From: an uncultured Gammaproteobacteria bacterium
GTDB taxonomy: Bacteria > Pseudomonadota > Gammaproteobacteria > Magnimaribacterales > Magnimaribacteraceae
Assembly: GCA_913045055.1 (NCBI GenBank)
Contig: CAJWPI010000011.1
Coordinates: 1-48,108, forward strand
DNA length: 48,108 nt
Direction: 5' to 3'
The notes below the pieces were generated by a model. The model was not told the DNA's origin, searched no databases, and worked only from the letters and a program-made list of their open reading frames with translations. Both the position numbers and the translations under genes were made by a program. This document shows positions 34,082-46,348 of the stretch, piece after piece (positions within the stretch are counted from its first letter, which is position 1; each line of letters starts with the position of its first letter).

Positions 34082-34930
34082 ATGAGTAATTTTCTTATCT
34101 TTTCTAGTGCTTTCTTTATAGCAGTTTTTCTTTTTTTTATCCTTATAAATGTTAAGCATAAAAATAGTAAGAAGATTAGGGAAGAAAGAAATAGAAAATT
34201 ATTCGAAGACAATATTTCTCAACTTAACAATAAAGAGACCATGTCTAGTGATATATCTGAAGTTGTAGCTAAAGAAAGCGAAACAACTCTTTCTAACGAC
34301 TTACTGACTGAAGAAGCATCTTTAAAGATCATTCCTCAATCAACTCTAAAAATTGGTTTTATTTCGTTAATGGTTTTAATGAGTATTTTGGCTATCTATT
34401 TTAAACCATTTGCTCTAGGTTCATCAGATGATGTAGAGAATAGGATCAAGTTAGATATTTTCTTAACAGAGTCTAAAATTTCAAATGAAGAATCTAGAAA
34501 TGAGATTTTAAGAATTTTAAAATCGTACTTCAAAAAAAAGAATATTAGTTCTATAGGATGGAGTCTTTTAGCTCAACGATTAAATGACTTAAGAGAATAC
34601 GATTTGTCCTCAAGTATATACAAAAATCTAATAGAAGATTCTCCTAAAGATCTTTCTATAGATATTTATTCTGATTATGCTCAGACTCTTTTTATGTTAG
34701 ATAAAAGTAAGTTTACCCCTAGAGTGAAAACAGCAATATCAGAAGCATATGAAAAGACACCTTTAAACCCAGCTGTGCTTACTCTTAAGGGAATCCAGGA
34801 ATTCCAGTCTGGAAAGCCTAAAATAGCAAAAGGATATTGGGATAAAGCCTTAAATAGTATGACAGATGAAGACCAAAGGGCCGCTTTGGAACAAGCTATA
34901 AATTCTTTATATTTAAGAAAAAATCAGTAG
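34082..34930 (+). CDS. ccmI: CcmI-like TPR protein
   Basis: At 282 aa it has an N-terminal membrane segment (NFLIFSSAFFIAVFLFFILI), a charged linker, a second membrane segment (IGFISLMVLMSILAIYF) and a C-terminal region of helical repeats (SIGWSLLAQRLNDLREYDLSSS..., TLKGIQEFQSGKPKIAKGYW) resembling TPRs. Position after ccmH and the two-segment-plus-TPR plan match CcmI, which holds apocytochromes for the heme ligation module. Sequence conservation is low, as usual for this family. Confidence 0.8.
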   Translation: MSNFLIFSSAFFIAVFLFFILINVKHKNSKKIREERNRKLFEDNISQLNNKETMSSDISEVVAKESETTLSNDLLTEEASLKIIPQSTLKIGFISLMVLMSILAIYFKPFALGSSDDVENRIKLDIFLTESKISNEESRNEILRILKSYFKKKNISSIGWSLLAQRLNDLREYDLSSSIYKNLIEDSPKDLSIDIYSDYAQTLFMLDKSKFTPRVKTAISEAYEKTPLNPAVLTLKGIQEFQSGKPKIAKGYWDKALNSMTDEDQRAALEQAINSLYLRKNQ

Positions 34931-35043
34931 TTTCCTACCTACAAATAGTCTAGACTTGACCTATAAATGGGAAGATATTCTGGTCTTTCTTCATCATCCT
35001 TAATCTGGATGGAGGCTTCCTACCCTCTAATTAAACTGAGATC

Positions 35044-37521
35044 ATGAAGCTAAAGTCTGTAAAACTTTCAGGTTTTAAATCTTTTGTTGATTCAACAACA
35101 GTATTATTCCCTTCTCAAATAACATCAATAGTGGGTCCTAATGGATGCGGAAAATCGAATGTTATAGATGCTGTTAGGTGGGTTTTAGGAGAAAGTTCAG
35201 CTAAAAATCTTAGAAGTGAGTCAATGTCAGATGTAGTATTTAATGGCTCTAACTCTAGAAAACCAGTATCTAGGGCTTCAGTGGAACTAATATTTGATAA
35301 TAAAGAGGGCAGAATAGGTGGAGAATTTGCTAGTTATAATGAGATTTCAGTTAGAAGGACTCTCGACCTAGATGGACAGTCAAATTATTACCTGAACGGA
35401 ACCAGTTGCAGAAAAAGAGATATTACAGATCTTTTCCTAGGAACAGGTTTAGGTCCCAGAAGCTATGCAATTATTGAGCAAGGAATGATCGAAAGGTTGG
35501 TAAGTTCCAAACCTGAAGAAATGAGAGCTTACATAGAAGAAGTTGCAGGAATTTCTAGATACTTAGAAAGAAGGAAGGAAACAGAATCTAGAATTAAACG
35601 CACAAAAGAGAATCTTAGTAGACTAGAAGATCTTAGAGAAGAAATAGGAAGGTTGCTCTTTAAATTAAAGCAACAATCAAAAGCTGCAGAAAAATATTCT
35701 CTATTAAGGAAAGAAGAAAAACATTTAAAAGGCCTATTATCTGCAACTCAATGGGCAAAGGTTTCTGAATTAATAAAGCAAAAAGAACAAGAAATAAAAG
35801 ATCAAGAGATCAAATTTGAGGAAATTAATACAGTAAAGACAACTTCTGATTCAAAAATCGAAGAGCAAAGAGCTAAGCAAATAGAATTACAATCTGCTAT
35901 GGATAATGTGCAACAACGGTTTTATAGCGTAGGAGCTGACATTTCAAGGGTTGAACAAGAATTAGATACTTACAAAGAAAAATTAAAGGATTTAAAAGAA
36001 AAAGTTTCTGCTAATAAACAAACATTAGAGTCTAAAGAAAATGACTTAGAGAGATTAAAAGAGCAAGAGAAGGGTATCGATGCAGAGATATCATCTATTC
36101 TCCCAATATTAGATAGTTTGAGAGAAAAACAACTAATAGATCAGAGTACCCTAGTTGATCATCAGGAGATAGAAAAACATTGGCTTGATCTTAAAGAAAA
36201 TCTTGAAATATCTATAGAAGAAATAAAAAGGGTAGCCACAACCCTACAAACTTTTGATCATAAAATACCTATTGATAGAGCTCATCCAGAGATCTTTTCA
36301 AAGCTAGAAGAAATAAAAGTTAATCTAGAGTCTTATTCAAAAAAACCAGCTCAACTAACTTCTCAGATGAGCAGTCTCCTTTCTGAGAGCTCACAAGAGA
36401 AAGAGGAAAGATTAAGTTTACTTGATAAAACAAAAGAGTTTGCAGATTTACAAGCAAGACTAGCAACTAATGCTTCTCAGCAAAACCACTTAAGCCTACA
36501 GGTAAAAGAAATAACAACTTTAATTTCCTCCTCTGAAGAAGAGATTTTTGTTCTCGATGATCCTCAGAAAAAAGCAACAAAATCTTTAGAAATTCTTTTA
36601 GAGGATAGGTTAAAAGTAGAAAGAGATTTAACAAAGAATAGAACGTTACTTGAAGATTGTGTTGAAGCTATTAGCTCAATAGAAAAAGAAAAATTTAAGA
36701 AGGAACAGTTATCTTTAACTTTGCGGGAAGAGCTAGAAAAGTTACGTCTTGAACTTCAAGCTTTAAATATTGAAGCAACTAATATAGAAAAATTAGTTTC
36801 GGAAAACAATCAAGATCTTGAAAAGCTAGTATTAGAACTATCTGAAGAAACTACTATCGAAGTACTCAAAGAAGAGATTGAAGCTGTAGAAAGAAAGATC
36901 TCAAGGTTAGGAGCAATAAATCTAGCTGCGATGGAAGAATATGCCCAAGAAGAAAAGAGAAAACTTCATCTTGATGCCCAAAATGAGGAACTAAATAATG
37001 CGCTTGAAACCTTAGAGAAAGCTATTTATAAGATAGATAAAGAGACTAGGACGACTTTTAAAGATTCTTTTGACTCTTTAAACTCTAAGCTTGCAGAATT
37101 TTTTCCAAAGTTATTTGGTGGTGGTCACGCCGAGTTAGTTCTTTTAGGTGATGACTTATTAACCTCCGGTGTAGGCATCATAGCCAAGCCTCCTGGGAAA
37201 AAGAATACAAAGATTGCTCAATTGTCTGGTGGTGAAAAAGCTCTTTCAGCGATAGCTTTAGTGTTTGCTTTCTTTGAGCTGAACCCCGCACCTTTTTGTA
37301 TGTTAGATGAAGTAGATGCTCCATTAGATGACCTAAATACTATGAGATTTATTGGTTTGATAGAAGAAATGTCTGAAAAGGTACAATTTATTTATGTTAC
37401 TCATAACAAAATATCTATGGAGAAAAGCAAGCATTTAATGGGTGTAACTATGCAAGAACCTGGGGTGTCGAGATTAGTTGCAGTAGATGTTGAAGAAGCT
37501 TTTAGATTAGCTGCTAATTAA
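35044..37521 (+). CDS. smc: Chromosome segregation SMC protein, short form without a recognisable hinge
   Basis: The 825-aa protein has both SMC head halves: Walker A GPNGCGKSNVIDAVRWVLGE near 31-50, YAIIEQGMIERLVSSKPEEM, then at the C-terminus the signature LSGGEKALSAIALVFAFF (727 on) and Walker B FCMLDEVDAPLDD (about 752). The segment between (about 165-670) is coiled coil, roughly 230 residues per arm with a break near 400-435 (KIPIDRAHPEIFSK). Bacterial SMCs are usually about 1,150-1,200 aa with a globular hinge of some 150 residues; I see no hinge here. The smc-zipA-ligA order matches Pseudomonas-type genomes, so this is the resident SMC and not a stray ATPase. It acts with ScpA/ScpB in chromosome organisation. 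Confidence 0.88.
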   Translation: MKLKSVKLSGFKSFVDSTTVLFPSQITSIVGPNGCGKSNVIDAVRWVLGESSAKNLRSESMSDVVFNGSNSRKPVSRASVELIFDNKEGRIGGEFASYNEISVRRTLDLDGQSNYYLNGTSCRKRDITDLFLGTGLGPRSYAIIEQGMIERLVSSKPEEMRAYIEEVAGISRYLERRKETESRIKRTKENLSRLEDLREEIGRLLFKLKQQSKAAEKYSLLRKEEKHLKGLLSATQWAKVSELIKQKEQEIKDQEIKFEEINTVKTTSDSKIEEQRAKQIELQSAMDNVQQRFYSVGADISRVEQELDTYKEKLKDLKEKVSANKQTLESKENDLERLKEQEKGIDAEISSILPILDSLREKQLIDQSTLVDHQEIEKHWLDLKENLEISIEEIKRVATTLQTFDHKIPIDRAHPEIFSKLEEIKVNLESYSKKPAQLTSQMSSLLSESSQEKEERLSLLDKTKEFADLQARLATNASQQNHLSLQVKEITTLISSSEEEIFVLDDPQKKATKSLEILLEDRLKVERDLTKNRTLLEDCVEAISSIEKEKFKKEQLSLTLREELEKLRLELQALNIEATNIEKLVSENNQDLEKLVLELSEETTIEVLKEEIEAVERKISRLGAINLAAMEEYAQEEKRKLHLDAQNEELNNALETLEKAIYKIDKETRTTFKDSFDSLNSKLAEFFPKLFGGGHAELVLLGDDLLTSGVGIIAKPPGKKNTKIAQLSGGEKALSAIALVFAFFELNPAPFCMLDEVDAPLDDLNTMRFIGLIEEMSEKVQFIYVTHNKISMEKSKHLMGVTMQEPGVSRLVAVDVEEAFRLAAN

Positions 37522-37532
37522 AGCCCCTTGGT

Positions 37533-40219
<2,687 letters not shown>

Positions 40220-40228
40220 ATTATTCTG

Positions 40229-40834
40229 ATGATAAAATTTTATTCTATATTTCTTTTAATTCTTTCTCTCTTGATTAGTTGTGCCACTTCCCCACCATCG
40301 ACAACTCAAGATATTTGTAAAATATTTAAAGAAAAAAAATCTTGGTACAGAGCAGCTAAGAAAACTGAAAAAAGGTGGAAAATACCTATTTCAGTTTCCA
40401 TGGCATTTATTAAACAAGAATCAAGCTTTGTAGCTGATGCTAAACCTCCAAGAACAAGATTGTTAGGATTCATTCCTTGGAAAAGAAAAAGTTCAGCGAA
40501 AGGATATGCGCAAGCCATTGATGGAACTTGGGACCTTTATATAAAAGAAAGAGGTGGATGGTTTACTGAAAGAAATGATTTTGAAGATGCAGTAGATTTT
40601 GTAGGATGGTATAACTCTAAAAGCCATAAAGAATTAGGTATAGAAACTACTAATGCTAGAGCTTTATACCTGGCTTATCATGAAGGCAGGGGAGGTTATA
40701 AAAGAGGTAACTATAGGACTAAACCTTGGCTACTCTTGGTAGCAGATAAGGTTCAACGACAGTCAGATCGGTACAATGCTCAGTACCAAGGTTGTAAGAA
40801 GAAATTGGGAAGTAGGTTCTTTCTCTTCTTCTAA
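40229..40834 (+). CDS. SLT-domain lipoprotein (putative lytic transglycosylase)
   Basis: The 201-aa protein starts with a lipoprotein signal ending LLISC (lipid Cys18). The body resembles the transglycosylase SLT fold, with the probable catalytic Glu64 in AFIKQESSF, GYAQAIDGTWDLY and ARALYLAYHEGRGGY. It should cleave or bind peptidoglycan from the inner leaflet of the outer membrane. An AxxPxRx sorting signal is not visible. Confidence 0.8.
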   Translation: MIKFYSIFLLILSLLISCATSPPSTTQDICKIFKEKKSWYRAAKKTEKRWKIPISVSMAFIKQESSFVADAKPPRTRLLGFIPWKRKSSAKGYAQAIDGTWDLYIKERGGWFTERNDFEDAVDFVGWYNSKSHKELGIETTNARALYLAYHEGRGGYKRGNYRTKPWLLLVADKVQRQSDRYNAQYQGCKKKLGSRFFLFF

Positions 40835-40863
40835 GTTTGAGGTATTGTTATGGCTTTAATTAT

Positions 40864-41379
40864 ATGAAAAAAATTATTTTAGGTATCATTTTCCTAGTTA
40901 TAACTAGTTGCACCTCTTTACCTAAGGTATATACTGATTACGATCAAAATTACAATCGCTCAAATTATAAAACTTATAAAATAGAGCAACCAGAGATTGA
41001 TGCCTCTCCATCTCAACTAAGCCTAAACCCCATACTATTACAGAGGATAGAAAGAGCAATTCATACATCTCTTGAAAAAAGAGGAATAAAGGAATCTCCT
41101 GAACCAGATATGGTAATAAGATACTTTATTGGAACTCAGCGGGAGATTGATAGGAGTTACGATTCCTTTGGATATTATCGTCGAGGTTATATGGTTAATT
41201 CAGATGTTCGCCACCGCAGAGTTGATAGAGATGTTTTATCCATAAGATTTCATGACAGTATTACGGATGAAGTCTTTTGGTATGCATTTTCTCGATATAA
41301 TAGGTTATCTTCTGAGCAAGATCAGGTCTCCATTAATTCTTTTGTTGAGTCTACACTAGAAGAATTTTCAGCTAACTAA
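40864..41379 (+). CDS. DUF4136-type lipoprotein
   Basis: Starting at the ATG at 40864 gives a 171-aa product with a lipoprotein signal (MKKIILGIIFLVITSC, lipid Cys16). An in-frame TTG nine codons earlier would spoil the signal. The mature part (VYTDYDQNYNRSNYKTYKI, LLQRIERAIHTSLEKRGI, DMVIRYFIGT, LSIRFHDSITDEVFWYAF) follows the DUF4136 pattern. The function of the family is unknown. The stop overlaps the convergent mnmC stop by 4 nt. Confidence 0.8.
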   Translation: MKKIILGIIFLVITSCTSLPKVYTDYDQNYNRSNYKTYKIEQPEIDASPSQLSLNPILLQRIERAIHTSLEKRGIKESPEPDMVIRYFIGTQREIDRSYDSFGYYRRGYMVNSDVRHRRVDRDVLSIRFHDSITDEVFWYAFSRYNRLSSEQDQVSINSFVESTLEEFSAN

Positions 41380-43187
41380 CTAATAAACCTCTCCGGGGAA
41401 AGACATCCGGTAAGTTCGGAGTCCATATTTACAGGCATATTATCTATAAGGTCAGCTATGTACTGAGAACAAAAAGGGGCATTAGCTGTTCCCTTTGATC
41501 CATGCCCTACATTAATATAAAAATTCTTAATTTTTCCTGTTATAGGTAAGTAATCTTTTGTTGTAGCTCTTTTTCCAACCCATCCATCTTTCACTAAATA
41601 TTTTCCATCAACTATAGAATTTAATTTAGTTAAATTTTCTTCATGATCCTTAGCTAAAACTTTTAAGGGTCTATCTTCTGTATAGGTCGATCCCACTGTA
41701 TGTATATTATTGTAAGAAGGAGAAACGTACCCTTTTGCACAAATAGGAACTTTAAGATTTTCTAAATTAGGGTGTTTATCAATTAAAGTAATTTGACCTC
41801 TCTTGGAGCTTATACCAGGAACATTGATTAATTCTGTAATATTATGAGATGTACAAAGGCATAATTCATCAAACTTATAATTTCTCCCCCTGGTATTTAC
41901 ATGAAAAGCCTCATTTTTTTCTGAGATTTCTATAACTTTTTCTTTTTTAAATGAAATATTTCTATGCTTTAACATACTCTCACATAATCCTTTTGAGTTA
42001 AGCCATCCTGCTTGTGGAAAAAAAAGTCCCTCTTGATTTACATTTACTCCTGTTATCTCTGAAGCTTGTGTTGAATTTAGTTTTTTAAACAATGTACCAT
42101 CTGGACTCGCTTCTATGAGTGAAGTCTGTCTCTTTAGGGTTTGTTCGTCATGATTAATTATGAAGACACCAGTTTTGTGCCAATGCTCTGACTGGAGATC
42201 TTCATAGAACTTAGCTGAATATATGAAAGAATGTAGCGAAAATTTTGAGTAAGCATTATTAAAGGCTGTAAGTCTAGGATAAAGAATAAATGCAGGTTCT
42301 ATTGCACACTGAACTTCATCTTTAGATGTTTTATCGAAGACAATAATTTCATGACCTCTTTGAGAAAGTAATCTAGCCAACGAGCTTCCAGACAATCCTC
42401 CACCTATTATTCCTATTCTCTTTCTCTTAAATTTTTCTTTTTTTGGAAAAGAAATCTTAGATAGACCTTTTAGCATATATTTTTTATTTCCGAAGCCCTT
42501 TGATTGATTTACTGAGAAACTACTTTCACCTATATTTAACTTTACAAGTTCTGCTGATGAGAAGGTAGATAGTGATGTTTTGTTATGACTGAGTTCACCT
42601 AAATTTTTAAAGATTTTTTTTGACCACATCAATGAATTCTTTTTTGGAGAGAATCCATCTAAGAAGAAAGCATCAAATTTTGTTTGTTGTTTCGATAAAC
42701 TATTCAAAGAATCTACTACATCGTTATAAGCTATAGTTAGATTTACAGAACCTGTAGAGAAGAAAATTCTGTGCCAACCTCTAGAGTTCAAGGGATATTT
42801 ACTAAGAAATTTCTTAGCTAACTGTCTCGAAGAGAAGTTCTTCATTATAAAGGACTCTAGGTCCTTAGATGAGACAGGATTATTTTCTATAGCAAAGTAA
42901 TTTAAAAGTGAATTTTTAGGAGCACGTTTTACCCAAAGCCTCCAAGTATTTAAGAAATTTATCCCAAAACCAAACCCAAGCTCAGCTATAGAGAAAGATT
43001 CTCTTATAGCTAAATTTGAAAATCTTTCTTCTAAATTATTACCCTTTAGAAATACAAAATCTGACTCTTCTTCAGCCCCTTGTTTAGAGAAATATAGATC
43101 GTTGTAAAGCTTTGAATAGGGTGCAAATGGGTCAGAAAGATCTATATCAGCATTCTCTATAAAAAGAGAAGAATTTTTTTTTGCCAA
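41376..43187 (-). CDS. mnmC: Bifunctional tRNA mnm5s2U biosynthesis protein MnmC
   Basis: At 603 aa the protein has an N-terminal SAM methyltransferase domain (SIAELGFGFGINFLNTWRLW, FDAFFLDGFSPKKNSLMWS) and a C-terminal FAD oxidoreductase domain (RIGIIGGGLSGSSLARLLSQRG, GWVGKRATTKDYLPITG, YINVGHGSKGTANAPFCSQ). It finishes the 5-methylaminomethyl group on U34 of certain tRNAs. It lies 12 nt downstream of an acyl-CoA dehydrogenase pair, an odd operon partner. Confidence 0.96.
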   Translation of the reverse strand: MAKKNSSLFIENADIDLSDPFAPYSKLYNDLYFSKQGAEEESDFVFLKGNNLEERFSNLAIRESFSIAELGFGFGINFLNTWRLWVKRAPKNSLLNYFAIENNPVSSKDLESFIMKNFSSRQLAKKFLSKYPLNSRGWHRIFFSTGSVNLTIAYNDVVDSLNSLSKQQTKFDAFFLDGFSPKKNSLMWSKKIFKNLGELSHNKTSLSTFSSAELVKLNIGESSFSVNQSKGFGNKKYMLKGLSKISFPKKEKFKRKRIGIIGGGLSGSSLARLLSQRGHEIIVFDKTSKDEVQCAIEPAFILYPRLTAFNNAYSKFSLHSFIYSAKFYEDLQSEHWHKTGVFIINHDEQTLKRQTSLIEASPDGTLFKKLNSTQASEITGVNVNQEGLFFPQAGWLNSKGLCESMLKHRNISFKKEKVIEISEKNEAFHVNTRGRNYKFDELCLCTSHNITELINVPGISSKRGQITLIDKHPNLENLKVPICAKGYVSPSYNNIHTVGSTYTEDRPLKVLAKDHEENLTKLNSIVDGKYLVKDGWVGKRATTKDYLPITGKIKNFYINVGHGSKGTANAPFCSQYIADLIDNMPVNMDSELTGCLSPERFIS

Positions 43188-43199
43188 AGGTTCAGAAAA

Positions 43200-44429
43200 T
43201 TACTTGTTGCTTGTCGGAATTTTATTAAAAGGAATTCCTTTATCAGCTCTCATGTCTTGTGGCAGTCCAAGCACTTGCTCAGAGATAATGTTTTTAAGTA
43301 TTTCATCAGTACCACCGGCAATTCTGATACCTGCAGCTCCAAAAAAGCCATATTGATACATACTTTGTTCATTGTCTGTTGTTTCATCTCTAATAACACC
43401 AGCTGAGTCCATAAGATCCATACCAAAGTTAGCTATTTCTTGCAGTTTATTACCACTTACTACCTTAGTTATAGAAGCTTCAGGACCAGGAGTTTCCCCC
43501 CTTGATAAAGCTGAGATATTCCTATATTTGGTATACTTTAATCCGCTGTATTGACAATACCAGTCAGCTAATTTATCTCTTACTGAGCCATTTTTTATTG
43601 CTAAATCACCATTTAAATCTTGTTTGCAGGCAAGATTAAATATTTCTTCGAAATCTGGACCTGAAGCATCACCTACTGCCAGCCTTTCATTCATAAGAGT
43701 TGTAAGAGCAACTTTCCATCCATCCCCTACTGCACCTAATCTTTGGTCATCAGGTATTTTTACATCAGTAAAATAGACCTCATTAAAATTTGCGCCTCCA
43801 GAGATTTGCTTTATAGGCCTTACTTCTACACCTGGACTTTTCATGTCTAGAAAGAAATAAGTAAGACCTTTATGTTTATGAGCATCAGGATCACTTCTGG
43901 TTACAAGAATACCAAAATCACTATAGTGAGCTCCAGATGTCCAGATCTTTTGTCCATTGATAGTCCAAGTATCACCTTCTAGAACTGATTTAGTTTTTAG
44001 ACCGGCAAGATCGGAACCTGCCCCGGGTTCGCTAAAAAGTTGACACCAGACTTCTTCACCTTTTGCTAAAGGGGGGAGGAATCTTTTTTTCTGTTCTTCT
44101 GTAGCATACATCATTAAAACTGGACCAGCCATTCCTTGTCCTATCTCAAAGAAACCTCCAGGGACCTTATATTTTGAGACCTCTTGTCCCCAGATTACTC
44201 TTTCAATAGGAGTAGATCCTCTTCCGCCATATTCTTTAGGCCAATGTAAACAAGCCCATCCATCATCATATAATTTAGCAGCCCATTCTTTAGCTCTTAA
44301 TAATGCTTCCTCTTCAGTAAGACTAGAAAGAGAATCATTTGGTCCTTCTTTAAGTTCAGCATTATCACTTAACCATTTATCTACTTCTTTTCTAAAAGTA
44401 GCTTCTTCCGATGTATCTTTAAAATCCAC
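43200..44429 (-). CDS. Acyl-CoA dehydrogenase, alpha-type subunit (steroid side-chain-like)
   Basis: A 409-aa acyl-CoA dehydrogenase with WCQLFSEPGAGSDLAGLKTK, INGQKIWTSGAHYSDFGIL, GANFNEVYFTDVKIPDDQR, and a C-terminus IRIAGGTDEILKNIISEQVL followed by LGLPQDMRADKGIPFNKIP. The extended end beyond the family core resembles FadE26/FadE29-type alpha subunits of the ChsE enzymes, which dehydrogenate steroid side-chain CoA esters. The gene encoding the probable partner is immediately upstream (10 nt gap). Other branched or cyclic acyl-CoA substrates cannot be excluded. Confidence 0.8.
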   Translation of the reverse strand: MDFKDTSEEATFRKEVDKWLSDNAELKEGPNDSLSSLTEEEALLRAKEWAAKLYDDGWACLHWPKEYGGRGSTPIERVIWGQEVSKYKVPGGFFEIGQGMAGPVLMMYATEEQKKRFLPPLAKGEEVWCQLFSEPGAGSDLAGLKTKSVLEGDTWTINGQKIWTSGAHYSDFGILVTRSDPDAHKHKGLTYFFLDMKSPGVEVRPIKQISGGANFNEVYFTDVKIPDDQRLGAVGDGWKVALTTLMNERLAVGDASGPDFEEIFNLACKQDLNGDLAIKNGSVRDKLADWYCQYSGLKYTKYRNISALSRGETPGPEASITKVVSGNKLQEIANFGMDLMDSAGVIRDETTDNEQSMYQYGFFGAAGIRIAGGTDEILKNIISEQVLGLPQDMRADKGIPFNKIPTSNK

Positions 44430-44438
44430 AATTCTCTC

Positions 44439-45551
44439 CTATATTTTATTTGATCTTTCTAAAGAACTAATCAGTTTATCTTTCCAAATAGTCTGACTAC
44501 CAATATTAGCAGCTAATTGTCTGCATCTTCTATAGTAAAGATGACAGTCAAACTCCCACGTGAATCCCATGCCACCATGAGTTTGTATGTTCTCTTTAGA
44601 ACATTCATTGAAAGCTTCACTAGCACTAACTCTAGCCGTTGCTGCTGCTGTACTTAGTTCAGGTGCATTGGTGCTAAGCGCCCAAGCTCCGAAATAACAA
44701 TTAGAACGAGCAAGCTCTACTGCGATGAACATATCAGCAAGTTTGTGTTTTATAGCTTGGAATGAAGCTATAGGTCTTCCAAAAGCGAACCTACCCATAG
44801 CGTATTCTTTAGCCATATTCATGCACGCTTCAGCGCCCCCAAGTTGCTCAAAAGCAAATAATACAGCTGCTCTTTCTAATAATGTTTCTAATGCGATCCA
44901 ACCATCCTTATCATTGTCTAATATTTCAGCTTCAGCGTTATTAAAGTTAATTGAAGCATGTGATCGCGATGGGTCAAGACTATTCTGGGTTTTTATCTCA
45001 ACACCTTTTGTTTCTAAATCTACAATGCAAAGTCTTACTTTTTCCCCTTCTTTAGCAGTTACTACGGCAAAATTAGCTATGTCTCCGTCCGGAACTGCAA
45101 TTTTTTTACCCTTTAATTGGCCATTAGAGAAACTACATTGCAAGTTGTTACTAGTAGGTGCAGTATTAGTTTCAGTGTGTGCCAGTGTTCCTACAATTTC
45201 ACCAGAAGCAAGCTTAGGCAAATACTTTTGTTTTTGTTCATTTGACGCATTAGCCAAAATAGATTCTGTAGCTAGATAAACACTAGAAGAAAAGGGTGTA
45301 GGTGCGAGACTTCTTCCTAATTCTTCTGCTATTACACATAATTCTAGATACCCTAACCCTAGTCCATTAAATTCCTCTGGAATAGTAGTTGCTGTCCAGC
45401 CCATCTCGACAACAGATTTCCACAAAGATTCATCAAAAGAGAGCTCTCCTTCTAATATTGCTCTTGCTTTTTTTAGAGACTCTTCGCCTTCAAGGAACTT
45501 GCGAGCTTGGTCTTTTAGTAGCATTTGATCTGACGAAAATTCAAAGTTCAT
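44439..45551 (-). CDS. Acyl-CoA dehydrogenase, beta-type subunit
   Basis: The 370-aa partner has SSDQMLLKDQARKFLEGEES, TTIPEEFNGLGLGYLELCVIAEELGR, GRFAFGRPIASFQAIKHKLADMF, and IQTHGGMGFTWEFDCHLYYRR. The SEPxAGSDLA flavin segment is missing, as in the beta subunits of the heterotetrameric steroid dehydrogenases. It is the first gene of a minus-strand operon with the alpha-type subunit and mnmC. The resemblance to the IpdE2-like protein at 14276 suggests an old duplication. Confidence 0.8.
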   Translation of the reverse strand: MNFEFSSDQMLLKDQARKFLEGEESLKKARAILEGELSFDESLWKSVVEMGWTATTIPEEFNGLGLGYLELCVIAEELGRSLAPTPFSSSVYLATESILANASNEQKQKYLPKLASGEIVGTLAHTETNTAPTSNNLQCSFSNGQLKGKKIAVPDGDIANFAVVTAKEGEKVRLCIVDLETKGVEIKTQNSLDPSRSHASINFNNAEAEILDNDKDGWIALETLLERAAVLFAFEQLGGAEACMNMAKEYAMGRFAFGRPIASFQAIKHKLADMFIAVELARSNCYFGAWALSTNAPELSTAAATARVSASEAFNECSKENIQTHGGMGFTWEFDCHLYYRRCRQLAANIGSQTIWKDKLISSLERSNKI

Positions 45552-45611
45552 TTTTTTTCCTTATAAAACTTTTTCTATTGTAGCTTCGAAGTATTAGAAA
45601 GAAAGATTAAA

Positions 45612-46307
45612 ATGTTTTTTGTGAATAATAAAGTTTCTAAAGAATCAGATTCAGAAAGGCTAGATATAAAACCTGAGAGATCAGAAGGGTTGCTAAATAA
45701 GTCTAGAAGAAATATTGGTGGGGGGAGTAGGCTAATAGTTTTCTTTCTAGCTATATTTAATCTTGTGGGTCTAATGATCTTAGGGTTGTGGTTTTTTAAT
45801 ACTTCAGACTACCAACAACAGGCTGGTCAAGGATTTGTAGAAAGAATTAGTTTGGTAGAAGAAAAGCTAGAAAACAATTCAACACTAAATAAAGAAGTTA
45901 TTGACTCTATAGAATCCCAATCTAAATTTCTAGAGAAAGAAATAAGAAAACTTTGGGATATTAGTAATAAAAGAAACAGGAAGAATATTGAAAAAAATTC
46001 TTCCAAGATAACTGAGATTACAAGCAGTCTAGAGGAATTCAATCAAGTGACAAAAACCCAGGGTGCAAGACAGAGAGCAATAGACTTAGAGCTGGCAAAA
46101 ATAGACAAAAGGTATTCGGATTTAAAAGAAAAATTTGAAAAATTAAACAGTCTAAATGCAGATTCATCTTTAGACGAAAGAATGATTGCTCAGGAAGAAG
46201 CGGTCTCATCTTTTGATGCATATAGAAGGCAAATAAACAGGTCACTTCTTTCTTTACAAGAAAGAATAGAAAGGTTAGAGGACATTACAGATTCTTCAGT
46301 TGATTAA
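45612..46307 (+). CDS. Membrane-anchored coiled-coil protein, function unknown
   Basis: The 231-aa protein has a charged cytoplasmic start, one membrane segment at about 41-62 (LIVFFLAIFNLVGLMILGLW), then a long polar helical region rich in Glu, Lys, Ser and Asn. Heptad-like spacing runs to the end (VERISLVEEKLENN, ISNKRNRKNIEK, QRAIDLELAKIDKRYSDL, LLSLQERIERLEDI). It should form a periplasmic coiled coil. I do not recognise a family. It is divergent from the acyl-CoA dehydrogenase pair, with 60 nt between, and precedes tRNA-Leu by 41 nt. Confidence 0.7.
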   Translation: MFFVNNKVSKESDSERLDIKPERSEGLLNKSRRNIGGGSRLIVFFLAIFNLVGLMILGLWFFNTSDYQQQAGQGFVERISLVEEKLENNSTLNKEVIDSIESQSKFLEKEIRKLWDISNKRNRKNIEKNSSKITEITSSLEEFNQVTKTQGARQRAIDLELAKIDKRYSDLKEKFEKLNSLNADSSLDERMIAQEEAVSSFDAYRRQINRSLLSLQERIERLEDITDSSVD

Positions 46308-46348
46308 GGGGACATAAATTATTATCAAGCTTATAATACAAGCGAGTT

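Noticed and set aside
34931-35043. A sigma-70 promoter for smc (TTGACC at 34956)
   Set aside because: The best -10-like hexamer is only about 14 nt away, which is too close for a normal promoter.
35044-37521. SMC as a recombination ATPase such as RecN or SbcC
   Set aside because: The head motifs (GPNGCGKSNVIDAVRW, LSGGEKALSAIALVFA, LDEVDAPLDD) and the smc-zipA-ligA order fit SMC. RecN and SbcC have different signatures and neighbours.
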